From Cyanobium usitatum str. Tous (GTDB lineage Bacteria > Cyanobacteriota > Cyanobacteriia > PCC-6307 > Cyanobiaceae): DNA of 64,000 bases. The notes beneath the pieces are model-generated. The model did not search any database. It worked only from the letters and a program-made list of their open reading frames with translations, and was not told the origin of the DNA. This document shows, piece by piece, positions 24,031 to 35,554 of the stretch. A program made the translations under genes and the position numbers. Within the stretch, counting starts at the first letter, position 1. Each line of letters begins with the position of its first letter. The stretch is taken from the NCBI RefSeq assembly GCF_003011885.1, contig NZ_PXXO01000005.1, positions 1-64,000 on the forward strand, read 5' to 3'.

Positions 24031-26039
24031 GCCCCATCCCCAGCGGGTGTGAGCTGGCGCGCTAGGGCCCGGGCCATGCCATCGCGGCTGGCCAAGCCAC
24101 GTAGAGAAGCAACCGGTAAACCGGGATTGGGAAGGCCATGGGGCAGGGCTGCCGCCGCCGCAGCCGGCACATCAAAAACCGGCAATTGGCGCAAGCCATT
24201 TGGCCTGAGCTGGTCTTCCAGCTGAGCAAGCTGGGCAGACATCGGCAGCCACACCAAGTCACTGCGGCGACAGGAGAGCAAGGTGGGCACAGGTAAAGAG
24301 CCGTCGTCATTGAACTCCCGCTCGGCACTCAGGGCCCGCTGCAGATCAGCCAGGGTGACCAGCCCCACCACCCAAGCCCCATCAGCCACCACCAGACAGT
24401 GGCCGTGGGCCTCCACCAGCTGAATCAAGGCCTTTTGGGCTGGTAACTCAGCTGCCAGCACCAGGGGGGCCTCGGGCTCGAAAGCCTCAGCCACCTGCAG
24501 GGCGGCCAACTGGCGGCGGCGATGCTCCTCTTGGGGGTCAGGCCCAAGTAAGCCCGGATCAGCCAGGCCCTGCCAGCGCTCCACCAAGGCAGCACTGAGG
24601 CCGGCGGCGGCCATTAGCGGCAGCACAATTCGAATATCGCGGGTGAGCTCAAACAGCAGCAAAAGGGCCGTAAGAGGAGCCCTGGCACTACCGGCCAGCA
24701 CAGCGGCCATGCCCACCATGGCGTAAGCGGGTGGCTCAGCCACCGGCAGGTGCAGGCCACTATCACCAAGCAGCTGGCCGTAGCAGTTGCCGAGCACCGC
24801 TCCTAGGAACAGGGATGGGGCAAAACCACCGCCAACAAAGCCGGTGGCATTGCTAATACCAGTTGCTAAAAGCTTGACGCCCAGCAATACCAGCAAGGTG
24901 AGCAGGGGCACGCCACCCTCGCTGCCAAGCAGGGCCTCAATCGTGTCGTAACCGACACCCAGCACCTGGGGAAAACCCAGAGCCATCACACCCACAGAGG
25001 CACCCCCTAGGGCGGTGGGCAGGCCTGGCGGCAGCTGGCCCAGCCAGGCCTGAAGCCGCTCGCTGCGGCCTGCAGCCAGCAGGCTCACCAAGGCCCAAGA
25101 CATCAAGCTTGCCACCAGGCCTAAGCCCAGATAAAGGGGCAACTCCAGCGGTGAGCGCACCTCATAAGCAGGCAAGCGCAAAATCGGTGTGTCCCCGAGC
25201 AGCAATTGGGTGACCAGCGAGGAAGCCACCGCCGCCACCAGCACCGCCCGCAAGCTGGGCCGGCCCTGAACGGCACTGAAGCTTCCTTCAAAAGCAAAAA
25301 ACACCCCGGCGATGGGTGCCTTGAACCCCGCCGCCAGACCTGCGGCCACTCCCGCGGCCACCAGGGCTTTCTGACTCTGGGGAGAGAGCCCGCCGCGCAG
25401 GGCCACCCAAAGACCGATATTGCCGCCACTCTCAACGCTGGGCCCCTCCGGGCCGAGGGAGGCACCACTGCCCAGGCTGAGGGATGCACCCAGCAGGCGC
25501 AGAAAGGGCAAGCTGGGCCGAGCGCTAACGGCGCCATCGGCCATCGCCATCAGGCTGGGGAGGCCAGGGCCCAGGTCACCGCCATAGCGGCGCAAAAGAC
25601 CAACGGCCCAGCCCCCCAGGGTGGGCACCACAACCACCGGCCAGAGACTGATCCAATCGGGCAGTGAGGAAACCGGCAGGGGCAACGGCTCAGGAACGGC
25701 CGGGGGCGGTGGCAGGAAGCCAAGCCCGCCGAGACCCACCTGGAGCAGGGCCCGCAGCGGTGTGCCCGTATCAGGAGCCGCCGCCAGCGGCAATTCGGTT
25801 GCTAACTCCGGCGGCTGGCTACGACCAACCGTTAGGAGCCCCTCCACAAAAGGTCCAAACAGCCCGTTATTAATGAAGCCCAGCAATTCGTGGAAGGCCA
25901 CCACTGCTAGTCCCGTGAGCACCCCAATCAGGGCAGCCCATGCCAGCAGATTCCATTGATAGGGAAGGGCGCGTGCCTCGGCTTCAACGGGGCTAGCGGC
26001 CGCTGGCGCTGGTTCAGGCTTCGGGCCGGACAGTTGCAA
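24021..26039 (-). CDS. ClC-family chloride channel/transporter with CBS domains
   Basis: 672 aa. About residues 30-470 form the ClC membrane domain with [14 protein letters not shown] (anion-binding GxEGP with the gating Glu), [14 protein letters not shown] and [21 protein letters not shown]. Residues about 510-640 are a CBS pair ([29 protein letters not shown]). In E. coli ClC exchangers the segment FNAPLAGILFIIEE carries the internal proton glutamate E203; here the aligned residue is Gly, so proton coupling may be lost. The extracytoplasmic loop after helix B is long and Pro-rich. The start codon lies 26 nt inside the end of hemC. Confidence 0.88.
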   Translation of the reverse strand: MQLSGPKPEPAPAAASPVEAEARALPYQWNLLAWAALIGVLTGLAVVAFHELLGFINNGLFGPFVEGLLTVGRSQPPELATELPLAAAPDTGTPLRALLQVGLGGLGFLPPPPAVPEPLPLPVSSLPDWISLWPVVVVPTLGGWAVGLLRRYGGDLGPGLPSLMAMADGAVSARPSLPFLRLLGASLSLGSGASLGPEGPSVESGGNIGLWVALRGGLSPQSQKALVAAGVAAGLAAGFKAPIAGVFFAFEGSFSAVQGRPSLRAVLVAAVASSLVTQLLLGDTPILRLPAYEVRSPLELPLYLGLGLVASLMSWALVSLLAAGRSERLQAWLGQLPPGLPTALGGASVGVMALGFPQVLGVGYDTIEALLGSEGGVPLLTLLVLLGVKLLATGISNATGFVGGGFAPSLFLGAVLGNCYGQLLGDSGLHLPVAEPPAYAMVGMAAVLAGSARAPLTALLLLFELTRDIRIVLPLMAAAGLSAALVERWQGLADPGLLGPDPQEEHRRRQLAALQVAEAFEPEAPLVLAAELPAQKALIQLVEAHGHCLVVADGAWVVGLVTLADLQRALSAEREFNDDGSLPVPTLLSCRRSDLVWLPMSAQLAQLEDQLRPNGLRQLPVFDVPAAAAAALPHGLPNPGLPVASLRGLASRDGMARALARQLTPAGDGAQD

Positions 26040-26964
26040 AAATCTCCTCCAGGATCTCGCCGGCGCCCTGGGCCTTCAAAGCATGGGCAAGGGCGATCCC
26101 AATGGCCTCAGGGTCGGCCTGGGGACCGCAAGCCTCATCGCGAATCAGGCGCAGGCCGTCGATGCTTGCAACCATTCCCGTTAATACAAGCGTATCCCCG
26201 TCGAAGCGGCTGTTAACGCCGATGGGCACCTGACAGCCCCCCTCCAGCTCACGCAAAAAGGCTCGCTCAGCCAGGCAGCGACGGGCGGTGGGCTGGTGCT
26301 CCAACACCTTGATCTGCTCGAGCACGGCGGCATCGCCCTCTCGACACTCAATACCCAAGGCACCCTGGCCAACGGCGTGGAGGGAAATGGAGGGGTCGAT
26401 CAGCTCGTGGATGCGATCCCCCAAACCAAGCCGTCCCAAACCAGCGGCCGCCAGGATCAGGCAGTCGTACTCACCAGCATCAAGTTTCTCCAAGCGGGTG
26501 ATTACGTTGCCGCGCACATCCTTGAAGCTGAGGTGCGGGAAGTGGTGGCGTAGCTGGGCTAGGCGGCGCAGGGAACTGGTGCCCACCACGGCGCCTGCGG
26601 GCAGGGTTGCCAGGCTCTTATCGCGGTGTTGTTCATGCACCACCAAGGCATCCGCGGGATCTTCCCGCTCGGTAATGCAGCCAAGCATCAGCCCCTCGGG
26701 CAGGTTGGTTGGCAGATCCTTGAGGCTATGGACGGCGATATCAGCCTGTCCAACAAGCATCTGAGCCTCTAACTCCTTGGTAAAAAGGCCTTTGTCGCCG
26801 ATCTTGGCGAGGGCCACATCGAGAATCTTGTCCCCCTGGGTGGCCATCGCTTCGATCGAGATCTCCAGGCCGTTGTGGGCCTGGATCAGTTCATCGCGCA
26901 CCCAATTGGTTTGCACCATGGCCAGCTGGCTGCGGCGGGAGGCAATGCGCAGGGGGTTGGCCAT
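26014..26964 (-). CDS. hemC: Hydroxymethylbilane synthase (porphobilinogen deaminase)
   Basis: Polymerises four porphobilinogens into hydroxymethylbilane in the heme/chlorophyll/bilin/B12 pathway. 316 aa from the ATG at 26964 ([20 protein letters not shown]). Signatures: the substrate arginines in [38 protein letters not shown], and the dipyrromethane cofactor cysteine in [11 protein letters not shown] longer frame from 27009 lacks conservation. It lies 3' of DUF1824 and rpoD on the same strand and overlaps the ClC start by 26 nt. Confidence 0.95.
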   Translation of the reverse strand: MANPLRIASRRSQLAMVQTNWVRDELIQAHNGLEISIEAMATQGDKILDVALAKIGDKGLFTKELEAQMLVGQADIAVHSLKDLPTNLPEGLMLGCITEREDPADALVVHEQHRDKSLATLPAGAVVGTSSLRRLAQLRHHFPHLSFKDVRGNVITRLEKLDAGEYDCLILAAAGLGRLGLGDRIHELIDPSISLHAVGQGALGIECREGDAAVLEQIKVLEHQPTARRCLAERAFLRELEGGCQVPIGVNSRFDGDTLVLTGMVASIDGLRLIRDEACGPQADPEAIGIALAHALKAQGAGEILEEIFATVRPEA

Positions 26965-26989
26965 CAGGGGCAGATAACAGCCACTCAGA

Positions 26990-27384
26990 TTAAGGGCCGA
27001 AGAAATCAAGGGGCAATGGACCCCAGGTGTCTTCCGCAGCCGTATCTGCTGAACAGTGACCGCTGATCAATAGTCCCTCTCCTAGACCGGTTTCAGCGCG
27101 CACCTGAAAGCGACCGCTGTTCTGGTTGGCCTTGAGGAAGACCGGACCCTCGATCGAATCGAGGGCTACACCGGCGGGATCTAGCTGCAATTGCGACCAG
27201 CCCAGAGCCGTCTCAACCTGACGCAGACAGGTCACCGCAGCCGCTGCAGAAGCTGCCATCACTCCCGCCGTGAACCAGTCGCAGCGAGCCAGCAACGGCT
27301 CAAGCTCTGCCCGCAGCTCCGAGAGCGCTGCGGGGTCGAGCGACGGAGCAGTGCGCAGCCCCCGCAGGGATGCCAGGCCCTGAC

Positions 27385-27388
<4 letters not shown>
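26990..27388 (-). CDS. DUF1824 family protein
   Basis: 132 aa cytosolic protein found almost only in cyanobacteria. The pattern [12 protein letters not shown], a helical region with [26 protein letters not shown], and the C-terminal strands ([36 protein letters not shown]) fits DUF1824. Function unknown. The GTG start overlaps the rpoD stop (GTGA), so it is translationally coupled to the sigma factor gene. Confidence 0.8.
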
Positions 27389-28746
<1,358 letters not shown>

Positions 28747-28811
28747 AGGTAACGAAAACGAAACAACAAAACAAACGGGCGGAAACGCATCGCCTGAAAT
28801 CGGGTCTAGAG

Positions 28812-28838
28812 ATTTTCTGCCTGCAATCGGCAGAAAAT
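28812..28838 (-). repeat. Perfect inverted repeat in the rpoD leader
   Basis: ATTTTCTGCC (28812-28821) and GGCAGAAAAT (28829-28838) pair perfectly around a 7-nt loop, ending 66 nt upstream of the rpoD ATG. Position and symmetry fit a regulator site or leader hairpin. Confidence 0.6.
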
Positions 28839-28963
28839 TGTTTCAGCTACGCCGGGATTAGCCGTAGGGGCTGGTGCAAGACCACGAAAACGGGAACGAA
28901 ACCTCTGAACGGTGGTAGTAGGCAAAGAAAAGTCGAGCGACCCGGCAAAAAGCAAGGGGTCGG

Positions 28964-29017
28964 TGGCCGAAGCCTGGACGGGTTGGCCGAGGCCTGGATG
29001 AGTGGCCGAGGCCTGGA
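28964..29017 (+). repeat. Three tandem copies of a 15-nt unit
   Basis: TGGCCGAAGCCTGGA at 28964-28978 and TGGCCGAGGCCTGGA at 28984-28998 and 29003-29017, with periods of 20 and 19 nt. They lie about 150 nt upstream of priA and 220 nt upstream of rpoD. Confidence 0.75.
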
Positions 29018-29169
29018 CAGGGCTGACAGGGGTGGTCGCAGACCGGGAGGCCGAATGGTGGGAGGCTGGCTCCCGGGGTCTCACTTCAGGTCTTCCCGCT
29101 GGACGGAAATCTGCTTGGTTCCGACGGCAGTCCTTGAACTGCCCAACATTCACATCCTAAGAATGGGTT

Positions 29170-31401
29170 GTGACCTTTGCAAGCTTGTCGATCCCCTGGC
29201 TGCAGATCTGGCTCGAAGCCGGGAGGGAAGGCCAGGTATTCACCTACGCCAACTCGCCAGAAACCCCAGCCGGGATTGGGGATTTGGTGCGGGTGAAGCT
29301 GCAGGGCCGCCCGCACACCGGCTTGGTTGTGGGCTGGCTTGATCAATTACCCGCCAGTCTCAGCAGCAAGCGAATCCAGCCAATCCTGGAGATTTGGCAG
29401 CGGGCTGCCGTAGATCCCGATTGGCAAAACTTAATGACAAGTGTGGCGGCGGAGTGCCACACGAGCCTCTTCAAAACTCTGAAAAGTGCCCTGCCACCGG
29501 GCTGGCTTGGCCAGCGCAACCAGGGGCCAAGCAGGCCAAGCCGTGCAATCTGGCTGGTGGAGCGCTCCGATGCAGCACTCCTCAGCCAGCCCCTCACCGA
29601 GCGGCAGCAGCAACTGCTTGAGCACCTTGGGCGCCATAGCGGGCCAGTGCCCCTGCGGGATCTTTGTGGTGAGGCTGGCTTCAGTCGCGCCGTCCTCAAG
29701 GGACTGGAGGCTCGGGGCCTGGTGCAGCGCCTTCAGGCTCCCCCCGAGGGCAGTGGAGCTGGCCTGGCACCGGCCCACTGGCCTGCCCTGACGGAAGCCC
29801 AGGCATCTGCAGTCCAGGCCATTTCCGGTGCCCCAGCGGGCGCGGAATTTTTGCTCTGGGGTGTTACCGGCGCCGGCAAAACTGAGGTGTATCTGCGGGC
29901 GGCCGCTCAAGCTCTGGAGCTGGGGCAGGGCACCCTCTTACTCACCCCGGAGATTGGCCTAATTCCCCAGTTGCTCGACCGGGCACGGGAACGCTTCGGC
30001 TGCCGGGTGGTCGAGTTCCACAGCGGCCTTTCCGATGGAGCCCGGGTGGCGGCCTGGCGTCGCTGCCTAGAACCAGAAGCGGTGGTGGTGGTGGGTACCC
30101 GCTCAGCGATCTTTCTGCCCATGCCCAGGCTGGGCCTGATCGTGCTCGATGAGGAACACGACAGCTCCTACAAGCAGGACAGCCCGATGCCCTGCTACCA
30201 CGCCCGCGACGTAGCCCGCCTACGGGCCCGGCACAGCGGGGCGCGGCTGGTGCTCGGCAGCGCCACCCCCTCCCTCGAGAGTTGGCTGAGCTGTCAATCC
30301 CCCCAACCAGCCAGCCGCCTCCTACGACTGCCGGAGCGGATTGGTTCGCGGCCCCTGCCTGCCGTACGGGTGATCGACATGCGCCACGAGCTCGCCGATG
30401 GCCACCGTCGCCTGATCAGCCGGGCCCTGATGGGGCGCTTAGAGCAGCTGCAGGAGAAGGGCGAACAGGCAGTGGTGCTGGTGCCCCGACGGGGCTACCG
30501 AGCATTCCTGAGCTGTCGCAGCTGCGGCGAAGCGGTGCTCTGCCCCCACTGCGATGTATCCCTAACCGTGCACCGCTCCAAAGGGGGCCAGGAATGGCTG
30601 CGCTGCCACTGGTGCGACCACCGCGCCGAGATGGGCAATCGCTGCGGCCACTGTGGCTCCACGGCCTTCAAGCCCTTTGGCGCGGGCACCCAGCGGGTGA
30701 TGGAGCAGCTGGCATCCGAGCTTGAAGGGTTGCGCCTGCTGCGCTTTGACCGTGACACCACCAGGGGCCGCGACGGCCACCGCCGCCTGCTCGATCGCTT
30801 TGCCCAAGGGGAAGCCGACGTATTGGTAGGCACCCAGATGCTGGCCAAAGGCATGGACCTACCCCGGGTGACCCTGGCGGCGGTTTTGGCGGCAGACGGG
30901 CTTTTGCATCGCCCCGATCTGCGCTCCTCCGAGCAGTGCCTGCAATTGCTGTTGCAACTAGCGGGCCGGGCGGGCCGCGGCGAAAAACCAGGCGAGGTGC
31001 TGGTGCAGACCTACAGCCCCGACCACCCGGTGATTCGCCACCTGGTGGATGGGCGCTACGAGCTGTTTTTGGCCGAGGAGAGCCAGTTGCGCCGCCAGGG
31101 TGGCCTGGTGCCCTTCAGCCGGGCCTGCCTCCTGCGTCTGAGCGGACCAAGCGCCAGCGGCACGGCAACCGCCGCCGCCGCCTTGGCGGAGAGAATTCGC
31201 AGCCAAGTGGCGGCAGCCGGCTGGCTGTTGATTGGTCCCGCCCCGGCCCCGGTAGCCCGGGTAGCGGGCAAGAGTCGCTGGCAGCTGTTGCTGCATGGTC
31301 CCGCCGCCCAGCCCCTGCCCTTGCCGACTGAAAGCCTGCTGCGGGAGGGGCTGCCTGCGGGGGTGGGTCTGGCGATCGACCCCGACCCCCTCTGCCTTTG
31401 A
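29170..31401 (+). CDS. priA: Primosomal protein N' (replication restart helicase PriA)
   Basis: 743 aa superfamily 2 helicase that reloads the replisome at stalled forks. The N-terminal DNA-binding domain (VFTYANSPETPAGIGDLVRV) is followed by Walker A GVTGAGKTEVYLRA, motif II DEEHDSSYKQD, SATPSLES, and the zinc-binding cysteine pairs (CRSCGEAVLCPHC, CHWCDHRAEMGNRCGHCGS) inserted in the helicase core, then GTQMLAKGMDLPRVT and LLQLAGRAGRGEKPGEV. The start is GTG at 29170 (VTFASLSIPWLQIWL). All ATPase motifs are intact. Confidence 0.94.
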   Translation: MTFASLSIPWLQIWLEAGREGQVFTYANSPETPAGIGDLVRVKLQGRPHTGLVVGWLDQLPASLSSKRIQPILEIWQRAAVDPDWQNLMTSVAAECHTSLFKTLKSALPPGWLGQRNQGPSRPSRAIWLVERSDAALLSQPLTERQQQLLEHLGRHSGPVPLRDLCGEAGFSRAVLKGLEARGLVQRLQAPPEGSGAGLAPAHWPALTEAQASAVQAISGAPAGAEFLLWGVTGAGKTEVYLRAAAQALELGQGTLLLTPEIGLIPQLLDRARERFGCRVVEFHSGLSDGARVAAWRRCLEPEAVVVVGTRSAIFLPMPRLGLIVLDEEHDSSYKQDSPMPCYHARDVARLRARHSGARLVLGSATPSLESWLSCQSPQPASRLLRLPERIGSRPLPAVRVIDMRHELADGHRRLISRALMGRLEQLQEKGEQAVVLVPRRGYRAFLSCRSCGEAVLCPHCDVSLTVHRSKGGQEWLRCHWCDHRAEMGNRCGHCGSTAFKPFGAGTQRVMEQLASELEGLRLLRFDRDTTRGRDGHRRLLDRFAQGEADVLVGTQMLAKGMDLPRVTLAAVLAADGLLHRPDLRSSEQCLQLLLQLAGRAGRGEKPGEVLVQTYSPDHPVIRHLVDGRYELFLAEESQLRRQGGLVPFSRACLLRLSGPSASGTATAAAALAERIRSQVAAAGWLLIGPAPAPVARVAGKSRWQLLLHGPAAQPLPLPTESLLREGLPAGVGLAIDPDPLCL

Positions 31402-31410
31402 GCACAGCTC

Positions 31411-32529
31411 TCAAGCCGGTAGTTCCGGCAGGCCGAAGCCCAGCAGACGCCGCAGGCGCTCCAGGGCCAGCACCAGCACTAGGGCAAGGGCAATCAGGGC
31501 GCCGCCAATACCAAGACCACTCCAGCGCCAGCAGCTGAGCTGCAGGGTGTTGCTGGCGCCGAAGCGCAGGGGCCAGTGCAGGGCAGCTCGTCCAGAAATC
31601 GCCGCAGCGGGCTCGGGACTGGCTAGGCGGACAGCGGCAGGGGTCACAGGGGCCAGGTCGATGGCGGCGCTGAAACCTGGCAGAGCGGTGAGCCCACGCA
31701 GGTCCACTGTCAGTTCAACGCTTTGGCGCACCCCCAGCAGCCAATTGCGCTCCCGCAGCTGGAAGTGGGGCGGCTGCAGGGCCACACCGGCCAGATCCGC
31801 TGCCGCGCTGAGGTTTGCCGCCAGCAGGGCAAGGGCCTCGGGCGCTGGTAGCACCGGGCTCTCCAGTCGCTGGTGAAAGCCGTCAGCGCCAGCAGATGGC
31901 TTGGGCTGCTTGACAGGGTGAAATCCCTGGGTCAGCAGGGCGCGGCCAAACTGACGGGCCCAGGGCTCGGATTGGCTGCCGGGGCTCGATAGGCCATGGG
32001 CGATCTGCAGCCGGCCCGGCCCCTTGAAGGTCAACTCGCTGCGCACCTCGGTGCAGCCGCCGAGCAGCAGCGTCAGCAGCAACAGCAAAACCGCCAGCAC
32101 AGCGAAGCCCACTGGAGCTCTGGTTGGCCCTACCGGTGGCGGCGGCGGCGGTGGCGGTTTGTTGGAGCGGCGGCCGCGGGCAAGCTGCTGCATCTGGCCG
32201 CCCATGGCCTCGGCTGTGCCCAGATCGGGCAGGGTGATCGACCAATCGCGGGGGCGCTCGAGGGCCGGTGCCTCCAGCACGGTGAGTAGGTCTATGGCTT
32301 GAGCCCGCAGGCTGGCATCACGGCAGCGCTTGATCAGCCGGCAACACAGGATCGCCCGGCCGTTGTCGCCCCGCCCCATCCAGGCGGTGGCGAGCAGCAG
32401 CTGAATCTCAGCTCCGGTGGCGGTAGCAGCAGGATGCTCTCTGGTGAGGGGATCCAACAGGCGTACAACCTGGCCGTAATCGCCCCGCTCGAGGGCTGCA
32501 CGGGCTGCAGCCAGCAGGTCTTCAGCCAT
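31411..32529 (-). CDS. TPR-like/DUF3153 membrane protein
   Basis: 372 aa from the ATG at 32529. About residues 1-110 are helical-repeat-like ([20 protein letters not shown]). Then come a poly-proline run of eight and a transmembrane helix ending in LLGGC, which resembles a lipobox but sits far from the N-terminus. The extracytoplasmic part matches DUF3153 ([18 protein letters not shown]), and a C-terminal helix with a basic tail follows. Function unknown; a cyanobacterial envelope protein. The start overlaps the end of argB by 8 nt. Confidence 0.7.
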   Translation of the reverse strand: MAEDLLAAARAALERGDYGQVVRLLDPLTREHPAATATGAEIQLLLATAWMGRGDNGRAILCCRLIKRCRDASLRAQAIDLLTVLEAPALERPRDWSITLPDLGTAEAMGGQMQQLARGRRSNKPPPPPPPPVGPTRAPVGFAVLAVLLLLLTLLLGGCTEVRSELTFKGPGRLQIAHGLSSPGSQSEPWARQFGRALLTQGFHPVKQPKPSAGADGFHQRLESPVLPAPEALALLAANLSAAADLAGVALQPPHFQLRERNWLLGVRQSVELTVDLRGLTALPGFSAAIDLAPVTPAAVRLASPEPAAAISGRAALHWPLRFGASNTLQLSCWRWSGLGIGGALIALALVLVLALERLRRLLGFGLPELPA

Positions 32530-33403
32530 GGCCGCCGCGCTGGCTGCCCACCACCATGGTGCCAATCCCCGAATCGGTGAATACCTCCAGCAACAGGGCG
32601 TGGGGCACCCGGCCATCAACGATGTGGGCCGCCGCCACTCCCTGGGCCAGGGCCCGGATGCAGCATTCGGTCTTTGGGGTCATGCCGCCTGCCACCACAC
32701 CGTCATGGATTAATTGGCGTGCGTCCGCCAGGGTCAGCTGACGAATTAGGGAGTCAGGATCGTGGCGATCCTTCAAAATCCCTGCCGTGTCGGTCAGCAG
32801 GATCAGTTTCTCGGCCTGTAAAGCCGCGGCCAGTTCACCGGCCACGGTATCGGCATTGATGTTGTGGGCCTGGCCCTCAGCGTCGGCTGCCACGCTCGAG
32901 ATCACCGGGATGTAGCCGGCATCGAGCAGGGGAAAAAGCACTGCCGGATCTACTGCCGCCACCTCTCCCACCAGCCCATTAACCCCATCGGCGTAGGTGC
33001 GGGCCCGCACCAAGGAGCCATCACTGCCGCAAAGTCCCACGGCCCGGCCACCCACCTGATTGAGGCCGTTAACGATGTTTTTGTTGACCCGGCCCACCAG
33101 CACCATCTCCACCACGTCCATGGTTTCCGGAGTGGTGACCCGCAAACCGTCACGGAATTCCGGCTCGATTTGGAGGCGATTCAGCCAGTCATTGATCTCC
33201 GGACCGCCGCCATGAACCACCACTGGCTGCACCCCCACCGAGGCCAGCAACACCACATCGCGGTAGACAGCGTCGCGAAGCTCGGCTTGCACCATCGCTG
33301 CGCCGCCGTACTTGACCACCACCCTGCGGCCCGCAAAGCGTTGGATGTACGGAAGGGCCTCACTTAGGACCGACACCCTCAGGGTGTCCTGGCTGGTGAT
33401 CAA
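32522..33403 (-). CDS. argB: N-acetylglutamate kinase
   Basis: Phosphorylates N-acetylglutamate, the controlled step of arginine synthesis and the best-known target of cyanobacterial PII. 293 aa amino-acid-kinase fold: [10 protein letters not shown] (ATP lysine), [30 protein letters not shown] and [14 protein letters not shown]. The N-terminal helix needed for hexamer formation and arginine feedback is present ([14 protein letters not shown]). ATG at 33403. Its end is coupled by 8 nt with the DUF3153 gene. Confidence 0.95.
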   Translation of the reverse strand: MITSQDTLRVSVLSEALPYIQRFAGRRVVVKYGGAAMVQAELRDAVYRDVVLLASVGVQPVVVHGGGPEINDWLNRLQIEPEFRDGLRVTTPETMDVVEMVLVGRVNKNIVNGLNQVGGRAVGLCGSDGSLVRARTYADGVNGLVGEVAAVDPAVLFPLLDAGYIPVISSVAADAEGQAHNINADTVAGELAAALQAEKLILLTDTAGILKDRHDPDSLIRQLTLADARQLIHDGVVAGGMTPKTECCIRALAQGVAAAHIVDGRVPHALLLEVFTDSGIGTMVVGSQRGGHG

Positions 33404-33441
33404 GGTTTCGCTTGTCGATGGGGCAGATGGGTTAAGCGGTC

Positions 33442-33990
33442 TTAGCTAGGGCTGGGCTCGGGCACTAGAGCGAGGCTGAATTCATCGCGGCGCTCTGGCT
33501 TGATGTCGGCACTCAAACCGGGGCCAAAGAAGCGGCCAAGCCGATCAGCGCGGGCCTGCCAGCGATCTAGGGGCACCCCTTCGCAGCGAAAGCGCAGGCG
33601 CAAGCCATAGCGGCCATCGCAGTCGAGCTCCTCAACACTCAGCAGCTGGGGCGGAGCGTCCTCGTCCCAGAGCTTGAGCACCTCCAGGGAGCTCTCCAGA
33701 TGGGCTTTCTGGCCGTAGCGCCAGCGATCTACATCGGCCAGCAGCTTGCGCAGGGACTCGCTTTCCGGCAGGTCCCGCAATTGCTTGAAACGGGAGGCCG
33801 GCGTTAGTCGCTTAGGTGGAGGCAGCTCAGAGGATTTCAAGGCCAACCCACCCAACAGGATCGGAATGCCGTAGAAAATCGTGGGCAGGCTGAGATTGGG
33901 GATATCGGTGGCGTAGGCGATCGTGCCGATCACCGTGAGCACAGCCCCCGCGATGGTCACGAGGCTGCCTGGTGAGAGAAGTGCTTGCAT
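33442..33990 (-). CDS. DUF2854 membrane protein
   Basis: 182 aa from the ATG at 33990 ([20 protein letters not shown]). Two transmembrane helices at the N-terminus ([19 protein letters not shown] and [15 protein letters not shown]) followed by a soluble domain ([41 protein letters not shown]). The family is shared by cyanobacteria and plant plastids. Function not established. It is divergent from a small helical protein gene. Confidence 0.8.
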   Translation of the reverse strand: MQALLSPGSLVTIAGAVLTVIGTIAYATDIPNLSLPTIFYGIPILLGGLALKSSELPPPKRLTPASRFKQLRDLPESESLRKLLADVDRWRYGQKAHLESSLEVLKLWDEDAPPQLLSVEELDCDGRYGLRLRFRCEGVPLDRWQARADRLGRFFGPGLSADIKPERRDEFSLALVPEPSPS

Positions 33991-34012
33991 ACAGCCATCT
34001 TCCTTTATGCCC

Positions 34013-34216
34013 ATGGCGGATGCGACCACCAGCTGGCCCAGCGAAACCGGCACCGCCGAACTGATCAGCAACCTCAAGAGCGACCGGCTTTGGTTATTGC
34101 GCCAAATTGATGCGGGTCGTTGGCCCCAATGGCGCCTGGATCTAGCAGCCTTGGAGCGGGAGCTGGGCCAGCTGCTCGATCAGTTGAGCGACTCCGATTC
34201 CAGCGCCGACGCCTAG
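34013..34216 (+). CDS. Small helical protein of unknown function
   Basis: 67 aa from the ATG at 34013 (MADATTSWPSETGTAELISN); an ATG at 34007 is the alternative. The protein is largely helical with Trp-rich LWLLRQIDAGRWPQWRLDLA and an acidic Ser/Asp tail. Codon use is typical of the neighbours and the length is what I expect of small picocyanobacterial proteins. It is convergent with ssb, 23 nt apart. No family recognised. Confidence 0.6.
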   Translation: MADATTSWPSETGTAELISNLKSDRLWLLRQIDAGRWPQWRLDLAALERELGQLLDQLSDSDSSADA

Positions 34217-34239
34217 CTCTAAACGGGATCAATCCCGCA

Positions 34240-34728
34240 TCAAAAAGGGATGTCGTCGTCGTCAGGGAGATCAGGCACCAGCGGGGAGGTATTCCAGGTT
34301 GGGGGCTGGGCACCTGCCGGCGCGGCTGGAGCCGGGTTGGAAGGGGGAGCCGCTGCTGGGGCACGGCGCTGGGGCGCAGGCGCAGTAGCGGCAGCTGGAT
34401 TGACAGCAGGACTGCTGGTGGCGCCAGGACCCATGCCGTGCAGCCGGGCCAGGGTGAATTCAGCGCGCTTTTCCTTGACGCCGTCCTGACGGGTGACGGT
34501 ATTCATGCGCAGCCTGCCCTCGAGCATCAGCCGCTGGCCAACCTGCACCCGGTTCTGGAGCTCTTGGGCCAAATTGCCCCAGCCGACCACCTTCAATTGA
34601 CCCGGGGGATCATCAGGACGCAGGCCATCTATCTGGACCGCCATCTCCGCCACCGGCGTCTGATTGTCCTGGGTGTATCGCACCTGGGGCGCTTCCAGCA
34701 CCTCAACCTCGAGCAGACAGTGATTCAC
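34240..34728 (-). CDS. ssb: Single-stranded DNA-binding protein
   Basis: 162 aa. The OB fold spans residues about 1-105 (VNHCLLEVEVLEAPQVRYTQ, LKVVGWGNLAQELQNRVQVG, GRLRMNTVTRQDG), followed by an Ala/Pro-rich linker and the acidic C-terminal tip DDDDIPF that recruits replication and repair proteins. I chose the GTG at 34728 because homologues begin at the NHCLLEV motif; the ATG at 34755 would overlap the control region of the divergent cobK gene. Confidence 0.88.
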   Translation of the reverse strand: MNHCLLEVEVLEAPQVRYTQDNQTPVAEMAVQIDGLRPDDPPGQLKVVGWGNLAQELQNRVQVGQRLMLEGRLRMNTVTRQDGVKEKRAEFTLARLHGMGPGATSSPAVNPAAATAPAPQRRAPAAAPPSNPAPAAPAGAQPPTWNTSPLVPDLPDDDDIPF

Positions 34729-34759
34729 TCCCCGGCAACCATTGGTGGCCCCCATCCTG

Positions 34760-35551
34760 ATGCACGGACCTGAGATTCAGCAGACCTCGCCCCGTCTGTG
34801 GCTGATCGGCGGCACCGGTGAAGGCCCCGTAGTGGCGGAGCGGCTGCTGCAGCGCGGTTGGCACCTAACCGTGAGCGTTGTTGGTGCAACAGCGGCCCTG
34901 GCCTATCGCCCCCATCCGGGGCTAACCCTGCGCGTCGGCGCGATCGATGGCGAGCAGGGGGTATGGGCAGAACTGGCCGCCGCCGAATCGGTGGGTTGGC
35001 CCTATGCGGTGGTGGTGGATGCCAGCCATCCCTTCGCCTGTCTGGTGAGTCTCCAGCTGGCCGCCGTGTGCAAGCAGCGCCGCCAACGGCTGATACGGCT
35101 GCTGCGCCCCACCCTGCCTGGAGCGGCAACGATCCTGCCGAGCCTGGAGACGCTGCGTAGTCGCTCGCTGCAGGGCCACCGCCTCCTATTGGCAATAGGT
35201 GCCCGCCAACTAAAACAGGCGCTGGCCTGCAGCCCCGGCGCCCGTCACTTCGCCAGGCTGCTGCCCAGCCCAAGGGCCTTACAGCTGGCCATGGCGGCTG
35301 GCTTGGCGGCCGATCAGGTCGCCTGCCTCCGCCCAGGCTCGGAGCTGGAGGTAGAGCGATCCCTGATTCGTCGCTGGCGCATCACCACGGTGTTGGCCCG
35401 CCAGTCGGGCGGAGCTACCGAACAGCTCTGGAGGCAGCTCTGCGCAGGCCCCGGCCCCGAATTGTTGCTGATCGGCAGGCCAGCAGAGCCAGCCGGAGTA
35501 AAAGGCTTAAGCCAAACTTGCCTATTGGAGGCACTGGTGCTGCCGCAGTGA
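34760..35551 (+). CDS. cobK: Precorrin-6A/cobalt-precorrin-6A reductase
   Basis: NAD(P)H-dependent reduction of the corrin ring in cobalamin biosynthesis. 263 aa. The dinucleotide motif LWLIGGTGEGPVVAERL, VRVGAID, the active-site VVDASHPFAC and the C-terminal VLARQSGGATEQ and ELLLIGRPAEP blocks fit CobK/CbiJ. The start is the ATG at 34760; an in-frame TTG at 34742 is less likely. It lies head-to-head with ssb. cobO, a later B12 gene, is at 55663-56346. Confidence 0.85.
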   Translation: MHGPEIQQTSPRLWLIGGTGEGPVVAERLLQRGWHLTVSVVGATAALAYRPHPGLTLRVGAIDGEQGVWAELAAAESVGWPYAVVVDASHPFACLVSLQLAAVCKQRRQRLIRLLRPTLPGAATILPSLETLRSRSLQGHRLLLAIGARQLKQALACSPGARHFARLLPSPRALQLAMAAGLAADQVACLRPGSELEVERSLIRRWRITTVLARQSGGATEQLWRQLCAGPGPELLLIGRPAEPAGVKGLSQTCLLEALVLPQ

Positions 35552-35554
35552 GGC

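Larger units (their letters stand above)
28747..29169. other. Divergent control region between rpoD and priA
   Basis: This 423-nt spacer holds no credible ORF. It contains a perfect 10-bp inverted repeat in the rpoD leader (28812-28838) and three tandem copies of a 15-nt unit near 28964-29017. The rpoD and priA promoters must be here. AT-rich stretches occur next to rpoD (28750-28775), the rest being Gly/Arg-codon-like GC sequence. Confidence 0.5.
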
